Below, in pieces: positions 1 through 7,027 of a stretch of DNA of 7,948 bases. The stretch is from an uncultured Rubritalea sp. Lineage in GTDB: Bacteria; Verrucomicrobiota; Verrucomicrobiia; Verrucomicrobiales; Akkermansiaceae. The stretch covers positions 1 to 7,948 of the forward strand of contig CALFBV010000181.1 of assembly GCA_937951395.1 (NCBI GenBank), read 5' to 3'. The position numbers and the translations under genes were made by a program. Below the pieces are notes generated by a model. That model ran no database searches and had not been told where the DNA came from. It was given only the letters and a program-made list of their open reading frames with translations. Every line of letters begins with the position of its first letter. Positions within the stretch are counted from its first letter, which is position 1.

Positions 1-1
1 A

Positions 2-328
2 GTATCACTCGCTATAGCGGTAGTGCGAGGCAAGGAAAACCTGGATCGGACAAAACATCTCACTTCCCGAATGATCGTCATAGGCAACACCCAGTTTCTA
101 AGACCCAACAACATGCGTGGCGAGCTCACGCACTTCATGAACTCATCTATCAACTGGCTCGCAGGAAGAGAAGAACTGGTAGGAGGCATCGGACCTAAGC
201 CTGTGCAGAATCAAAAAATCACAATTCCTGCCCAGCAGAAATCTGACATCAACGTAGCTATCTTAGTCATCTTACCTGGACTTGCTTCGATCATTGCATT
301 CATCGTCTGGTTTAATCGCCGCTCATAA
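2..328 (+). CDS. GldG-like ABC transporter auxiliary protein, C-terminal fragment
   Basis: The reading frame is open from base 2 to the TAA at 326-328 and gives 108 residues. The true start lies upstream of the window; the GTG at 23 is just an internal valine. The fragment carries the typical end of the GldG / ABC_transp_aux family: a beta strand RMIVIGNTQFL, then a helix with FMNSSINWLAGREELVGG and IGPKP, a short linker, and one C-terminal transmembrane segment (about fragment residues 84-103, INVAILVILPGLASIIAF) ending in the positive tail NRRS. In this family the large N-terminal part lies outside the cytoplasmic membrane and works with an ABC-2 permease and an ATPase. The DUF4340 gene starts 17 bases downstream, which is the usual partner order. 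The name comes from the gliding gene gldG, but gliding cannot be inferred from this fragment. The transported substrate is unknown. Confidence 0.8.
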   Translation, partial: VSLAIAVVRGKENLDRTKHLTSRMIVIGNTQFLRPNNMRGELTHFMNSSINWLAGREELVGGIGPKPVQNQKITIPAQQKSDINVAILVILPGLASIIAFIVWFNRRS

Positions 329-345
329 TTCATATCACTATCTCA

Positions 346-2271
346 GTGCGTATATTCACCACCATATTCCTGTTCATCTGCACCGCTGCTCTCGTATTCT
401 GGCTGTGTTTGGATATTCTGAAGCAGAGGGATGACTCAGTCCTGGATGAAAGTGGTGCTATCCCATCTGGTAACCGGCTATTTGATAATCCGAATTTGCT
501 CGATAGACAATCCATCACTCTATCTAACAAAAATGGAGAAGAGCATGTCTTCCAGTTGAACAGCAACAGCCTCTGGGAATGCGTCTCTCCTTATCAAGAC
601 AGAGCCGCAGGCATCCTTTATCTAGAACCTCTTCTTACATTCTCCATGCATTCTTCAGTAGTTGAGTCCATTCCGCTCAGCCAGATCAAAACAGAAGACT
701 ATGGCTTCTCAGATGACTGGACTAAAGTCACAGTCAGAGACATCCATAACAACATCGCCGCAAGCTACAAGATCGGCATGGAGTCAGCATGGAAGCACCG
801 AGTCATCACGCAGGATGACCGTGGTCAAAATGTCACCACAGACATCCCGACCATCTACGTCATCAAGGAAAATGCGGAAGATGATGACATGCTCTATCTG
901 GTGACAGATCCTACGCTGAATATCCGCTCCCTCTTTAAGGATGACTTTGCAGGTTTCCGTGATCACCGTCCATTTGCTCTAAACCGGAAATTTATGGAGG
1001 AAATCCGCATTAAGAATGCGAACCGAGAAATCGTCCTAGATCACTCATCCTCTGAGTCTCCATGGAGGATTTCCAAGCCACTAGATCTCGGAGTTGATTC
1101 TAGGGCTCTCTCGAAACTCCTCGTGGATATTTCAAATCTAAAAGCAATCAAGCTGCACAAGAAAGATGCAGTCACACTACCACAGGAAACAGATAATCTC
1201 ACCAAAATCATTATAAAAAACTTCGGCATAGAGGACGAAATAACGCTCACCGTCTATCCTCCTGCGGACGAAGGTGGCAAAAACTGCTATGCTACAATCA
1301 GTGATAGAGATATTATTTTCGAGCTACCATACCAGCCTACTACGGGCTACAAGAGCTCCATCGCATCGCTACCAAATAGCGTGAATGCTCTGCGTGCTCG
1401 CAACATGTTAAATCTCATCAGGGGAAACATCCGAGGTTTTATTCTCAGACAACCCTATGCCGAGCCCATCATCGTCGCTCGTCCTGCCGCTGGATCTAAC
1501 TATGAGCTACTCACCGTGGATGGAGGCAAGACTGCACCAAATGAAGTCGCCATTGCCAATCTCATCGCAGTCGTTTCTAAAGAACCAGTGAAGTCATTCG
1601 TCTCCGATGCGGCGACAGATCTGAGCATATATGACTTCCAGAACCCTATTCTAACTGTCGACATTCGTCCATTCGCTGGACTAAGCCAGAAATTGATATT
1701 CTCCCGCAAAGACGGCCGTATCTACGCAAACCTACAGGGCAGTGATGTCGTCTGGGAAGTGGACTCCGCCTCCTATCTCCGCATTGCTAAAAATGAGTGG
1801 GAATGGAAAAGTAACATCGTTTGGAACCTGGTTAAAAACGACATCATCCAGTTCACAGTCCAGCATCGCGGTCAGGAAGAAATCACAGTTGATCATGATT
1901 ACCTCGCAGATACAATTTCAGCAACCATTAGCGGGAAAGACATCACAGATAAGCTCAATCCTCTGCAAGCTAAATACCTTATCAACACTTGTAGCCAACT
2001 CTCTGCAAGAAGACGCCTAGGACCAGAAAACCTCCAAGCACAGAAGGCACTTGAGACTCCCGTCTTCACCGCGAGCATCACCACACAGCTCTTCGATGCC
2101 GAGGCTATGCCGAGCTCCACCCTCACTCACACCTTACAAGTAGCCAAGCAGAGTGAGACCGCCACCAGAGCATCCTTTTACTACGCTAAAAGCAGCAATG
2201 ATCCTGACTACTTCATGATCACACCTGCCACCTTCAAGCTCCTCACTACTGACCTCTTTAGTGAAGAATAA
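346..2271 (+). CDS. DUF4340 domain-containing membrane-anchored protein
   Basis: This 641-residue protein has an N-terminal transmembrane anchor (about residues 4-24, rich in I, F, L, A) and a long region without further membrane segments, so most of it should sit in the periplasm. I recognise DUF4340-type units. Unit 1, about 58-200, has LWECVSPYQDRA and later YGFSDDWTKVTV. Unit 2, about 218-330, has PWRISKPLDLGVDSRALSKL. Unit 3, about 365-480, has YELLTVDGGKTAPNEVAIAN and YDFQNPILTVDI. A weaker unit may follow at about 482-600. No catalytic motif is visible. The start is GTG at 346: no better start codon lies between it and the preceding gene's stop, and no Shine-Dalgarno is seen. It follows the GldG-like gene by 17 bases, so it is probably a subunit or partner of the same ABC envelope system. 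The family has no established biochemical role. Confidence 0.82.
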   Translation: MRIFTTIFLFICTAALVFWLCLDILKQRDDSVLDESGAIPSGNRLFDNPNLLDRQSITLSNKNGEEHVFQLNSNSLWECVSPYQDRAAGILYLEPLLTFSMHSSVVESIPLSQIKTEDYGFSDDWTKVTVRDIHNNIAASYKIGMESAWKHRVITQDDRGQNVTTDIPTIYVIKENAEDDDMLYLVTDPTLNIRSLFKDDFAGFRDHRPFALNRKFMEEIRIKNANREIVLDHSSSESPWRISKPLDLGVDSRALSKLLVDISNLKAIKLHKKDAVTLPQETDNLTKIIIKNFGIEDEITLTVYPPADEGGKNCYATISDRDIIFELPYQPTTGYKSSIASLPNSVNALRARNMLNLIRGNIRGFILRQPYAEPIIVARPAAGSNYELLTVDGGKTAPNEVAIANLIAVVSKEPVKSFVSDAATDLSIYDFQNPILTVDIRPFAGLSQKLIFSRKDGRIYANLQGSDVVWEVDSASYLRIAKNEWEWKSNIVWNLVKNDIIQFTVQHRGQEEITVDHDYLADTISATISGKDITDKLNPLQAKYLINTCSQLSARRRLGPENLQAQKALETPVFTASITTQLFDAEAMPSSTLTHTLQVAKQSETATRASFYYAKSSNDPDYFMITPATFKLLTTDLFSEE

Positions 2272-2287
2272 CCCCTTCTAACAGATC

Positions 2288-3520
2288 ATGTCACTCGACT
2301 CATCAAGCATCAAGAAGATCCGCTCACAGTTCCCCATTCTGGCACAAGAAGTCAATGGAAGCCCGCTCACCTACCTGGATAACGCCGCGACAACGCATAA
2401 TCCTCAATCAGTTATCGATGCTTCTACTCGATACTATTCTGAGCTAAACTCTAACATCCACCGAGGCGCACACCATCTCTCAAGAGAAGCTACCGCCGCT
2501 CATGAAGCCGCACGTGACACCATCGCCAAACAGCTCAACGCACCCCATAGCCACGAAGTCATCTTCACCTCAGGGACTACGGACAGCATTAATTTAGTCG
2601 CTACTACCCTCACTCTTTCTGGGAAAATAAAGGCTGGCGACCGCGTTCTCATCTCTACAATGGAGCACCACTCAAATATAGTCCCCTGGCAAATGCTCTG
2701 TGAGCAAACTGGTGCTACGCTAGACGTCCTCCCTATCACAAACGCCGGGGAATGGGATCTAACAGACCTCGACAAGCTTCTAACAGAGCGCACGAAAATA
2801 GTAGCGGTCAATCACGTCTCTAACGCATTGGGAACGATCAATCCGATTGAAACAATTATTTCAAAAGCCAAAGAATACGGAGCGTTCACCCTGATCGATG
2901 GTGCACAATCAACCGCTCACATGGAAATAGATGTCCAGTCGCTCGGCTGTGATTTCTACGCCTTCTCAGGACATAAATGCTACGCCCCAACTGGCATCGG
3001 AGTCCTCTGGGGAAACGAAGACATCCTCAACGAGCTCCCACCTTACAAAGGTGGTGGAGAAATGATCAAGCAAGTCACCTTTGAGAAAACCACCTACAAC
3101 GAACTACCCTTTAAATACGAAGCTGGCACACCAAACATCGAGGGAGCCATCGCGCTCGCTGCAGCATTTGACTGGATCAATGACATCGGTCTAGAAAACA
3201 TTGCAGCTCACGAGCACCACCTGTTAGAGATTGCTACCGCAGAGATCAAAAACATAGAGGGCATAAAACTCTACGGAACCGCAGAGAAAAAGGCAGCCGT
3301 TCTAGCCTTCAACATCGACGGAGTCCACCACTACGACCTAGGCACCCTCATGGATCAAATGGGAGTAGCAGTCCGCACAGGTCACCACTGCTGCCAGCCG
3401 CTCATGGCCAGATTTGGTATCCAAGGCACCGTCCGTGCCTCTTTCGCTATTTACAACACCGAAGAAGATGTAGAGAATCTAATCAAGGCAATCAAGAAAG
3501 CGTCCATGATGCTCTCTTAG
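2288..3520 (+). CDS. sufS: Cysteine desulfurase SufS (class II, PLP-dependent)
   Basis: SufS removes sulfur from L-cysteine, giving alanine and an enzyme persulfide for Fe-S cluster assembly in the cytoplasm. The 410-residue length fits the family, and the sequence lines up along its length with my recollection of E. coli SufS at an offset of about 4. Visible landmarks are YLDNAATT near the N-terminus, MEHHSNIVPW at 125-134 (PLP-stacking His127), LIDGAQ at 202-207, the PLP Schiff-base lysine K230 in FSGHKCYAPTGIG, EAGTPN at 278-283, and the catalytic loop RTGHHCCQPLM with Cys368, followed by Arg383 in TVRAS. The HHC loop and short spacing mark the SufS group rather than IscS/NifS. A second cysteine, C369, directly follows the catalytic one. 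ATG at 2288 lies 16 bases after the DUF4340 stop, with no clear ribosome site. No sufBCD or sufU/E is next to it, so the sulfur acceptor is not shown here. Confidence 0.95.
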   Translation: MSLDSSSIKKIRSQFPILAQEVNGSPLTYLDNAATTHNPQSVIDASTRYYSELNSNIHRGAHHLSREATAAHEAARDTIAKQLNAPHSHEVIFTSGTTDSINLVATTLTLSGKIKAGDRVLISTMEHHSNIVPWQMLCEQTGATLDVLPITNAGEWDLTDLDKLLTERTKIVAVNHVSNALGTINPIETIISKAKEYGAFTLIDGAQSTAHMEIDVQSLGCDFYAFSGHKCYAPTGIGVLWGNEDILNELPPYKGGGEMIKQVTFEKTTYNELPFKYEAGTPNIEGAIALAAAFDWINDIGLENIAAHEHHLLEIATAEIKNIEGIKLYGTAEKKAAVLAFNIDGVHHYDLGTLMDQMGVAVRTGHHCCQPLMARFGIQGTVRASFAIYNTEEDVENLIKAIKKASMMLS

Positions 3521-3552
3521 CCAGACCATTTCAAATCTCAAATTTTCTAACC

Positions 3553-4326
3553 ATGATCCATCCATCCGCAATCATATCAGATTCCGCCACCATCGGAGAA
3601 AACGTCAGCATTGGACCTTATTGCGTGATTGGTGATAATGTCAGCATCGGAGACAATTCTGAGCTTAGATCTCATGTTGTCATTGAAGGGCACACTAGCA
3701 TCGGCAAAAATAATCTCTTTTACCCATTTGCAGCCATTGGTCAGCTAACTCAAGACCTCAAATACAAAGAAGAGCCTACTTATCTCATCATTGGAGACAG
3801 AAATACTTTCCGCGAGAACTGCACGATTCACCGCTCTACTTCACCTGATACTCCTACCACGATCGGTGATGACAATCTTTTCCTCTGCTACTCACACGTT
3901 GCTCATGACTGTGTGATCGGCAATCACTGTATATTTTCTAACAATGGATCCATCGCTGGGCACGTTGTCGTAGAAGACTATGTGATTATCTCTGGTCTCT
4001 CAGGCGTGCATCAGTTCTGCCGCGTGGGAGCGCACTCCATTATTGGAGGCTTCACAAAGGTAGTTCAGGACATCCCTCCTTTCACTATCGCAGATGGAAA
4101 TCCTGCTATCATCAGAGCAATTAATCAAGTAGGTCTCCAACGCAGAGGATTTGAAAAAGTGGATATTTCCTGCCTCCGCCGCGCTTACAAGCGACTCTTC
4201 TTCAAGAAAGAAAAGAACCTCAAAGAAGCCATCGAGGAAACCAGAGCCGCAGACTGCGCAAAGAATCAACACGTAAAATACCTCCTAGACTTCCTAGAAG
4301 CAAGCGAGCGCGGAGTGACGCGGTAA
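3553..4326 (+). CDS. lpxA: UDP-N-acetylglucosamine acyltransferase LpxA
   Basis: LpxA performs the first step of lipid A synthesis, moving an R-3-hydroxyacyl chain from acyl carrier protein to the 3-OH of UDP-GlcNAc in the cytoplasm. The 257 residues match the family length (about 260). Residues 1 to about 185 are hexapeptide repeats of a left-handed beta helix (ATIGENVSIGPYCVIGDNVS and similar), and the rest is the helical C-terminal domain. The motif SHVAHDC places the catalytic base at His118 (E. coli His125). QDLKY, IHRST, GVHQFC (His153) and LQRRGF are all present. Gly166 aligns with E. coli Gly173, the hydrocarbon-ruler position. The neighbours are unusual: lpxA often sits with lpxD, fabZ and lpxB, but here it follows sufS by 32 bases and no other lipid A gene is present. 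It ends 3 bases from the stop of the convergent yggS. ATG at 3553 gives a normal N-terminus (MIHPSAIIS). Confidence 0.96.
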   Translation: MIHPSAIISDSATIGENVSIGPYCVIGDNVSIGDNSELRSHVVIEGHTSIGKNNLFYPFAAIGQLTQDLKYKEEPTYLIIGDRNTFRENCTIHRSTSPDTPTTIGDDNLFLCYSHVAHDCVIGNHCIFSNNGSIAGHVVVEDYVIISGLSGVHQFCRVGAHSIIGGFTKVVQDIPPFTIADGNPAIIRAINQVGLQRRGFEKVDISCLRRAYKRLFFKKEKNLKEAIEETRAADCAKNQHVKYLLDFLEASERGVTR

Positions 4327-4329
4327 AAT

Positions 4330-5007
4330 TTATCGTGTCCCGAAAATACTAGTTCCAACACGAACATAAGTAGACCCCTCTTCGATAGCTACTTCGAAGT
4401 CTCCGCTCATCCCCATACTTAAGTGAGGGAGTTTGACTTTGTATTTGGCTTCTAGTGACTCTCCGAGTTCGGCCACTTTTTTGAACCAGACTCTGGCATC
4501 TTCTGGCTTATTCACTGCTGGCGGGATGCACATGAGACCAGTCACATTGACATGTTCTAAATCTAATAATTCTGAAAAACTTACCTCTAGTTCCTCCGCT
4601 AAGAAGCCGCCCTTGCTCTCTTCTTCTCCTATGTTTACCTGAAGTAGGATAGATGGTTTCACACCCATATCAGCGGCTACATTATTAGTGTATTTGGCTA
4701 GTTTGAGGCTATCTATACTGTGGACGATGTGAAATAGACCTAGCACTTTTCGGACCTTGTTGCGCTGTAACCCGCCAATGTAGTGCCATTCTAGATCTTG
4801 TGATAAAACGGGGATCTTTTCTTGCCCCTCTTGGAGCTTGTTTTCACCAAACATTTTCTGCCCAGCATCGATCGCCTTTTGAACGTGCTCCGCTGGCCAG
4901 GTCTTGCTGACTGCTATAAGTTTTACATCACCCGCATTCCTGCCAGCCTTCTCGCAAGCGTTAGTAATCTGTGATTTAATTTCTGTTAGATTCTGTTCTA
5001 CGCTCAT
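4330..5007 (-). CDS. yggS: YggS/PLPBP family pyridoxal phosphate homeostasis protein
   Basis: This 225-residue single-domain TIM-barrel protein binds PLP but has no known enzymatic activity. In characterised members (E. coli YggS, yeast YBL036C, human PLPBP) it keeps free PLP balanced, and its loss disturbs B6 and amino acid pools. Visible motifs are the PLP lysine K35 in LIAVSKTWP, FGENKLQEG at 53-61, HYIGGLQRNK at 75-84, HSIDSLKLA at 96-104, and the C-terminal phosphate-binding region LSMGMSGDFEVAIEEGST followed by VRVGTSIFG at 216-224. The usual HFIG-x-LQ motif appears here as HYIGGLQ. ATG at 5007 lies 4 bases after the hemB stop, so the two are very likely cotranscribed. The only ribosome-site-like sequence is a weak GGATG about 12 bases upstream. 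In many genomes yggS sits with proC or pilT; pairing with hemB is less usual. Confidence 0.95.
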   Translation of the reverse strand: MSVEQNLTEIKSQITNACEKAGRNAGDVKLIAVSKTWPAEHVQKAIDAGQKMFGENKLQEGQEKIPVLSQDLEWHYIGGLQRNKVRKVLGLFHIVHSIDSLKLAKYTNNVAADMGVKPSILLQVNIGEEESKGGFLAEELEVSFSELLDLEHVNVTGLMCIPPAVNKPEDARVWFKKVAELGESLEAKYKVKLPHLSMGMSGDFEVAIEEGSTYVRVGTSIFGTR

Positions 5008-5011
5008 AAAT

Positions 5012-5977
5012 CTATTTCATCCAGCTAGCTACGTCCTTAGCAAAGTAGCTGAGAATAATATCAGCTCCGGCACGTTTGATTGCAGTGAGACTTTCTAGCA
5101 CGATAGCTTTTTCATCTAACCAACCCGCCGCTGCCGCACTCTTGATCATGAGGTATTCCCCGCTGACTTGGTAAGCCGCGACTGGTAGCGTGGTCACTTC
5201 TTTTACTCTTACAATGACGTCGAGATAAGCTCCCGCAGGCTTAATCATGATCATGTCTGCACCTTCTTCTTCGTCTAGTAGAGCTTCCCTTACAGCTTCG
5301 TTAACATTTGCGTAATCCATCTGATAAGTCTTCTTATCACCCGCCTTAGGAGCTGAATCTAGCGCTCCTCTGAAAGGCCCATAGTATCCTGAAGCATACT
5401 TTACCGTGTAGGATAAAATACTTACTTCTGAGTAGCCAGCATCATCTAAACCTGTGCGAATGGCTGAGACTCTTCCATCCATCATATCGCTCGGAGATAC
5501 GATATCTGCACCAGCTTTGGCGTGACAAATTGCTTGCTTGGTTAAAATTTCTAAGGTCTCGTCATTGATTATCTCACCGTCTCTAACTACACCATCGTGA
5601 CCGTCAGAATTATATGGATCCAGAGCTACATCTGTGACAACGACTAGCCCGGGATGGGCAGCTTTAAGCGCCTTGATCGCACGTGGGATGAGGCCATCAT
5701 CATTCCAGCATTCATCAGCAGTCTTATTCTTGAGAGCCTCATCGACAGCAGGAAAGATCACCACCGCAGGAACTCCGAGCGCATACGCCTCTCCTGCTTC
5801 CTTAACGAGCCCTGAGATAGACCAGCGTTTACACCCTGGCATGGAGTCGATAGACTCATCAGCATCTCCTTCCTGCACGAATAGCGGATAGATAAAATCG
5901 CTCGCGCTAAGGTTTATTTCCCTAACAAGATTCCTTACCCCTGCAGATTTTCTATTACGTCTCGGTCTCTGGTGCAT
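5012..5977 (-). CDS. hemB: Delta-aminolevulinic acid dehydratase (porphobilinogen synthase) HemB
   Basis: HemB condenses two 5-aminolevulinate molecules into porphobilinogen, the first common step towards heme, siroheme and cobalamin, in the cytoplasm. Both Schiff-base lysines are visible in the 321-residue form: K193 in SYTVKYASGYYGPFRGA and K246 in MIMIKPAGAYLD. The N-terminal arm HQRPRRNRKS and the FVQEG segment are typical. The three zinc-binding cysteines of the human/yeast type are replaced by Ala, Asp and Asp in DVALDPYNSDGHDG, so this is the cysteine-free, probably magnesium-dependent type known from Pseudomonas. The start is a choice. The frame stays open to an ATG at 6094 (360 residues), but that start would overlap the divergent permease gene by 12 bases and adds 39 residues without family character. 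ATG at 5977 gives the usual length. Its only purine-rich stretch, AGAGG, is just one base away from the ATG. yggS follows 4 bases downstream. Confidence 0.93.
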   Translation of the reverse strand: MHQRPRRNRKSAGVRNLVREINLSASDFIYPLFVQEGDADESIDSMPGCKRWSISGLVKEAGEAYALGVPAVVIFPAVDEALKNKTADECWNDDGLIPRAIKALKAAHPGLVVVTDVALDPYNSDGHDGVVRDGEIINDETLEILTKQAICHAKAGADIVSPSDMMDGRVSAIRTGLDDAGYSEVSILSYTVKYASGYYGPFRGALDSAPKAGDKKTYQMDYANVNEAVREALLDEEEGADMIMIKPAGAYLDVIVRVKEVTTLPVAAYQVSGEYLMIKSAAAAGWLDEKAIVLESLTAIKRAGADIILSYFAKDVASWMK

Positions 5978-6082
5978 GCCTCTATTTAAATCGAAGAAGG
6001 CAATATGTATAGGATTAATACTAGCTTGTTGCGGCTTGTGCATCTGGCTGATACGTGAAACATTACCTCCAGCATCATCTAA
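5978..6082. promoter_or_regulatory. Divergent intergenic region, probable promoters of hemB-yggS and the AEC permease
   Basis: If hemB starts at 5977, these 105 bases are the only non-coding stretch longer than about 35 bases, and they separate two divergent genes that both need a promoter. On the minus strand TATACAT (6005-6011) is a possible -10 element for hemB, leaving an untranslated leader of about 20 bases; I see no good -35 at the proper distance. On the plus strand TTGTTG (6026-6031) is a weak -35 candidate without a convincing -10. No operator palindrome or riboswitch was recognised. The promoter role is inferred from gene layout. Confidence 0.35.
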
Positions 6083-7027
6083 ATGGCTAGTCACGTCCTC
6101 GCAGTTCTCATCGCTACGCTACCAGTATTCATCATTGTCTTACTGGGTGTTGGATTGCGCAAATGGAACATCATCGATAAATCAGTGGATACTGGAATCA
6201 CTAAGCTACTGCTCAATGTTGTGATGCCGTGCTTTATCCTGTATAACATTATCGGTAGCGCAGTGGCGTCAGACATCGGAAAGGTGTCTTTACTTGCTGC
6301 CATTGGTGCGGGGATTATCGTTTGCTCTCTGGGCATCACTTATGCCATTTCTCCCTTCTTAGGAATGGGGAAAGGCTCGGGAAGAAGATCATTTTCAGTG
6401 GCTACAGGACTACAAAACTACGGATACATGGCAGTGCCTCTCATCATGTCACTTTATGCAGACTCTGAGCTTCTCGCCACCTTGTTCCTTCATAGCCTTG
6501 GAGTAGAACTCGCTATCTTCACTGTAGGCATCATGATCTTCTCTGGGAAAATTTCATTTAGCCCTAAGGTCTTACTAAAAGGTCCAGTAATAGCCGTCTT
6601 CTTAGGCGTTTTTCTTAATGTCACACAATTAGCCACTCACATCCCTGACCCACTTGTTACAAGTATTAGTTGGCTGGGTGCCACGGCAGTTCCGCTGGGA
6701 CTCATTGCCGTAGGAATGAGCATTGGTGAGGTCCTACCTGAGACGAAATATAGCCTAAAGGTAAGTTTTTCAGCTATCTTTATTCGCCTCATACTACTCC
6801 CCGCATTCATCATCAGCATCGCTTATCTTTTACCTGTAGATGACATGATAAAAAAGGTTTTACTCATCCAGGCCGCCATGCCCGCTGCACTCTTCCCTAT
6901 CATTTTAGCAAGACATTATGGAGGCAAGCCGGCTCTTGTAGCCGAGGTTGCTATCATGACTAGCATCGCTAGCTTTGTAACGATGCCACTAGTTATCGTG
7001 GCGGGAACTTGGCTACTAGGTTTCTAA
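6083..7027 (+). CDS. AEC family transporter (auxin efflux carrier / malate permease-like)
   Basis: This 314-residue integral membrane protein has about ten predicted transmembrane helices, roughly at residues 5-25, 38-58, 68-90, 104-124, 130-152, 166-186, 192-214, 226-250, 258-277 and 287-312. Two five-helix halves are typical of the AEC (Mem_trans) family. Family marks are LLLNVVMPCFILYNI in helix 2, the broken helix GLQNYGYMAVPL (109-120) in the first half, and QAAMPAALFPIILARHYG (263-280) in the second. Bacterial members move organic anions such as malate, or remain unassigned, so the substrate cannot be told from sequence. The start is firm: a stop codon (TAA, 6080-6082) lies immediately before the ATG in the same frame. 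No Shine-Dalgarno is seen. The 3' end overlaps cysS, on the other strand, by 4 bases (7024-7027). No neighbouring gene points to a substrate. Confidence 0.9.
   Translation: MASHVLAVLIATLPVFIIVLLGVGLRKWNIIDKSVDTGITKLLLNVVMPCFILYNIIGSAVASDIGKVSLLAAIGAGIIVCSLGITYAISPFLGMGKGSGRRSFSVATGLQNYGYMAVPLIMSLYADSELLATLFLHSLGVELAIFTVGIMIFSGKISFSPKVLLKGPVIAVFLGVFLNVTQLATHIPDPLVTSISWLGATAVPLGLIAVGMSIGEVLPETKYSLKVSFSAIFIRLILLPAFIISIAYLLPVDDMIKKVLLIQAAMPAALFPIILARHYGGKPALVAEVAIMTSIASFVTMPLVIVAGTWLLGF

Noticed and set aside
2..328. Separate small membrane protein starting at GTG 23
   Set aside because: The frame is open to the window edge, and its sequence is the conserved C-terminus of a GldG-like protein, so it is a fragment of a larger gene.
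2500..2811. 103-codon open frame on the minus strand inside sufS
   Set aside because: It lies wholly opposite a gene with clear catalytic motifs, and its sequence is low-complexity with no family resemblance. It is a shadow frame, like the others at 330-566, 1041-1250, 1899-2126 and 4000-4272.
4318..4345. Possible bidirectional terminator between lpxA and yggS (AT-rich stretch with TAAAATTTA)
   Set aside because: Only a short imperfect AT palindrome without a GC stem is visible; it is not a credible intrinsic terminator.
5976..6224. 82-codon plus-strand open frame spanning the hemB/permease divergent region
   Set aside because: Its first part is antisense to the N-terminal hemB extension and its second part is the permease gene in another frame. 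A hydrophobic stretch made it look like a small membrane protein, but nothing independent supports it.
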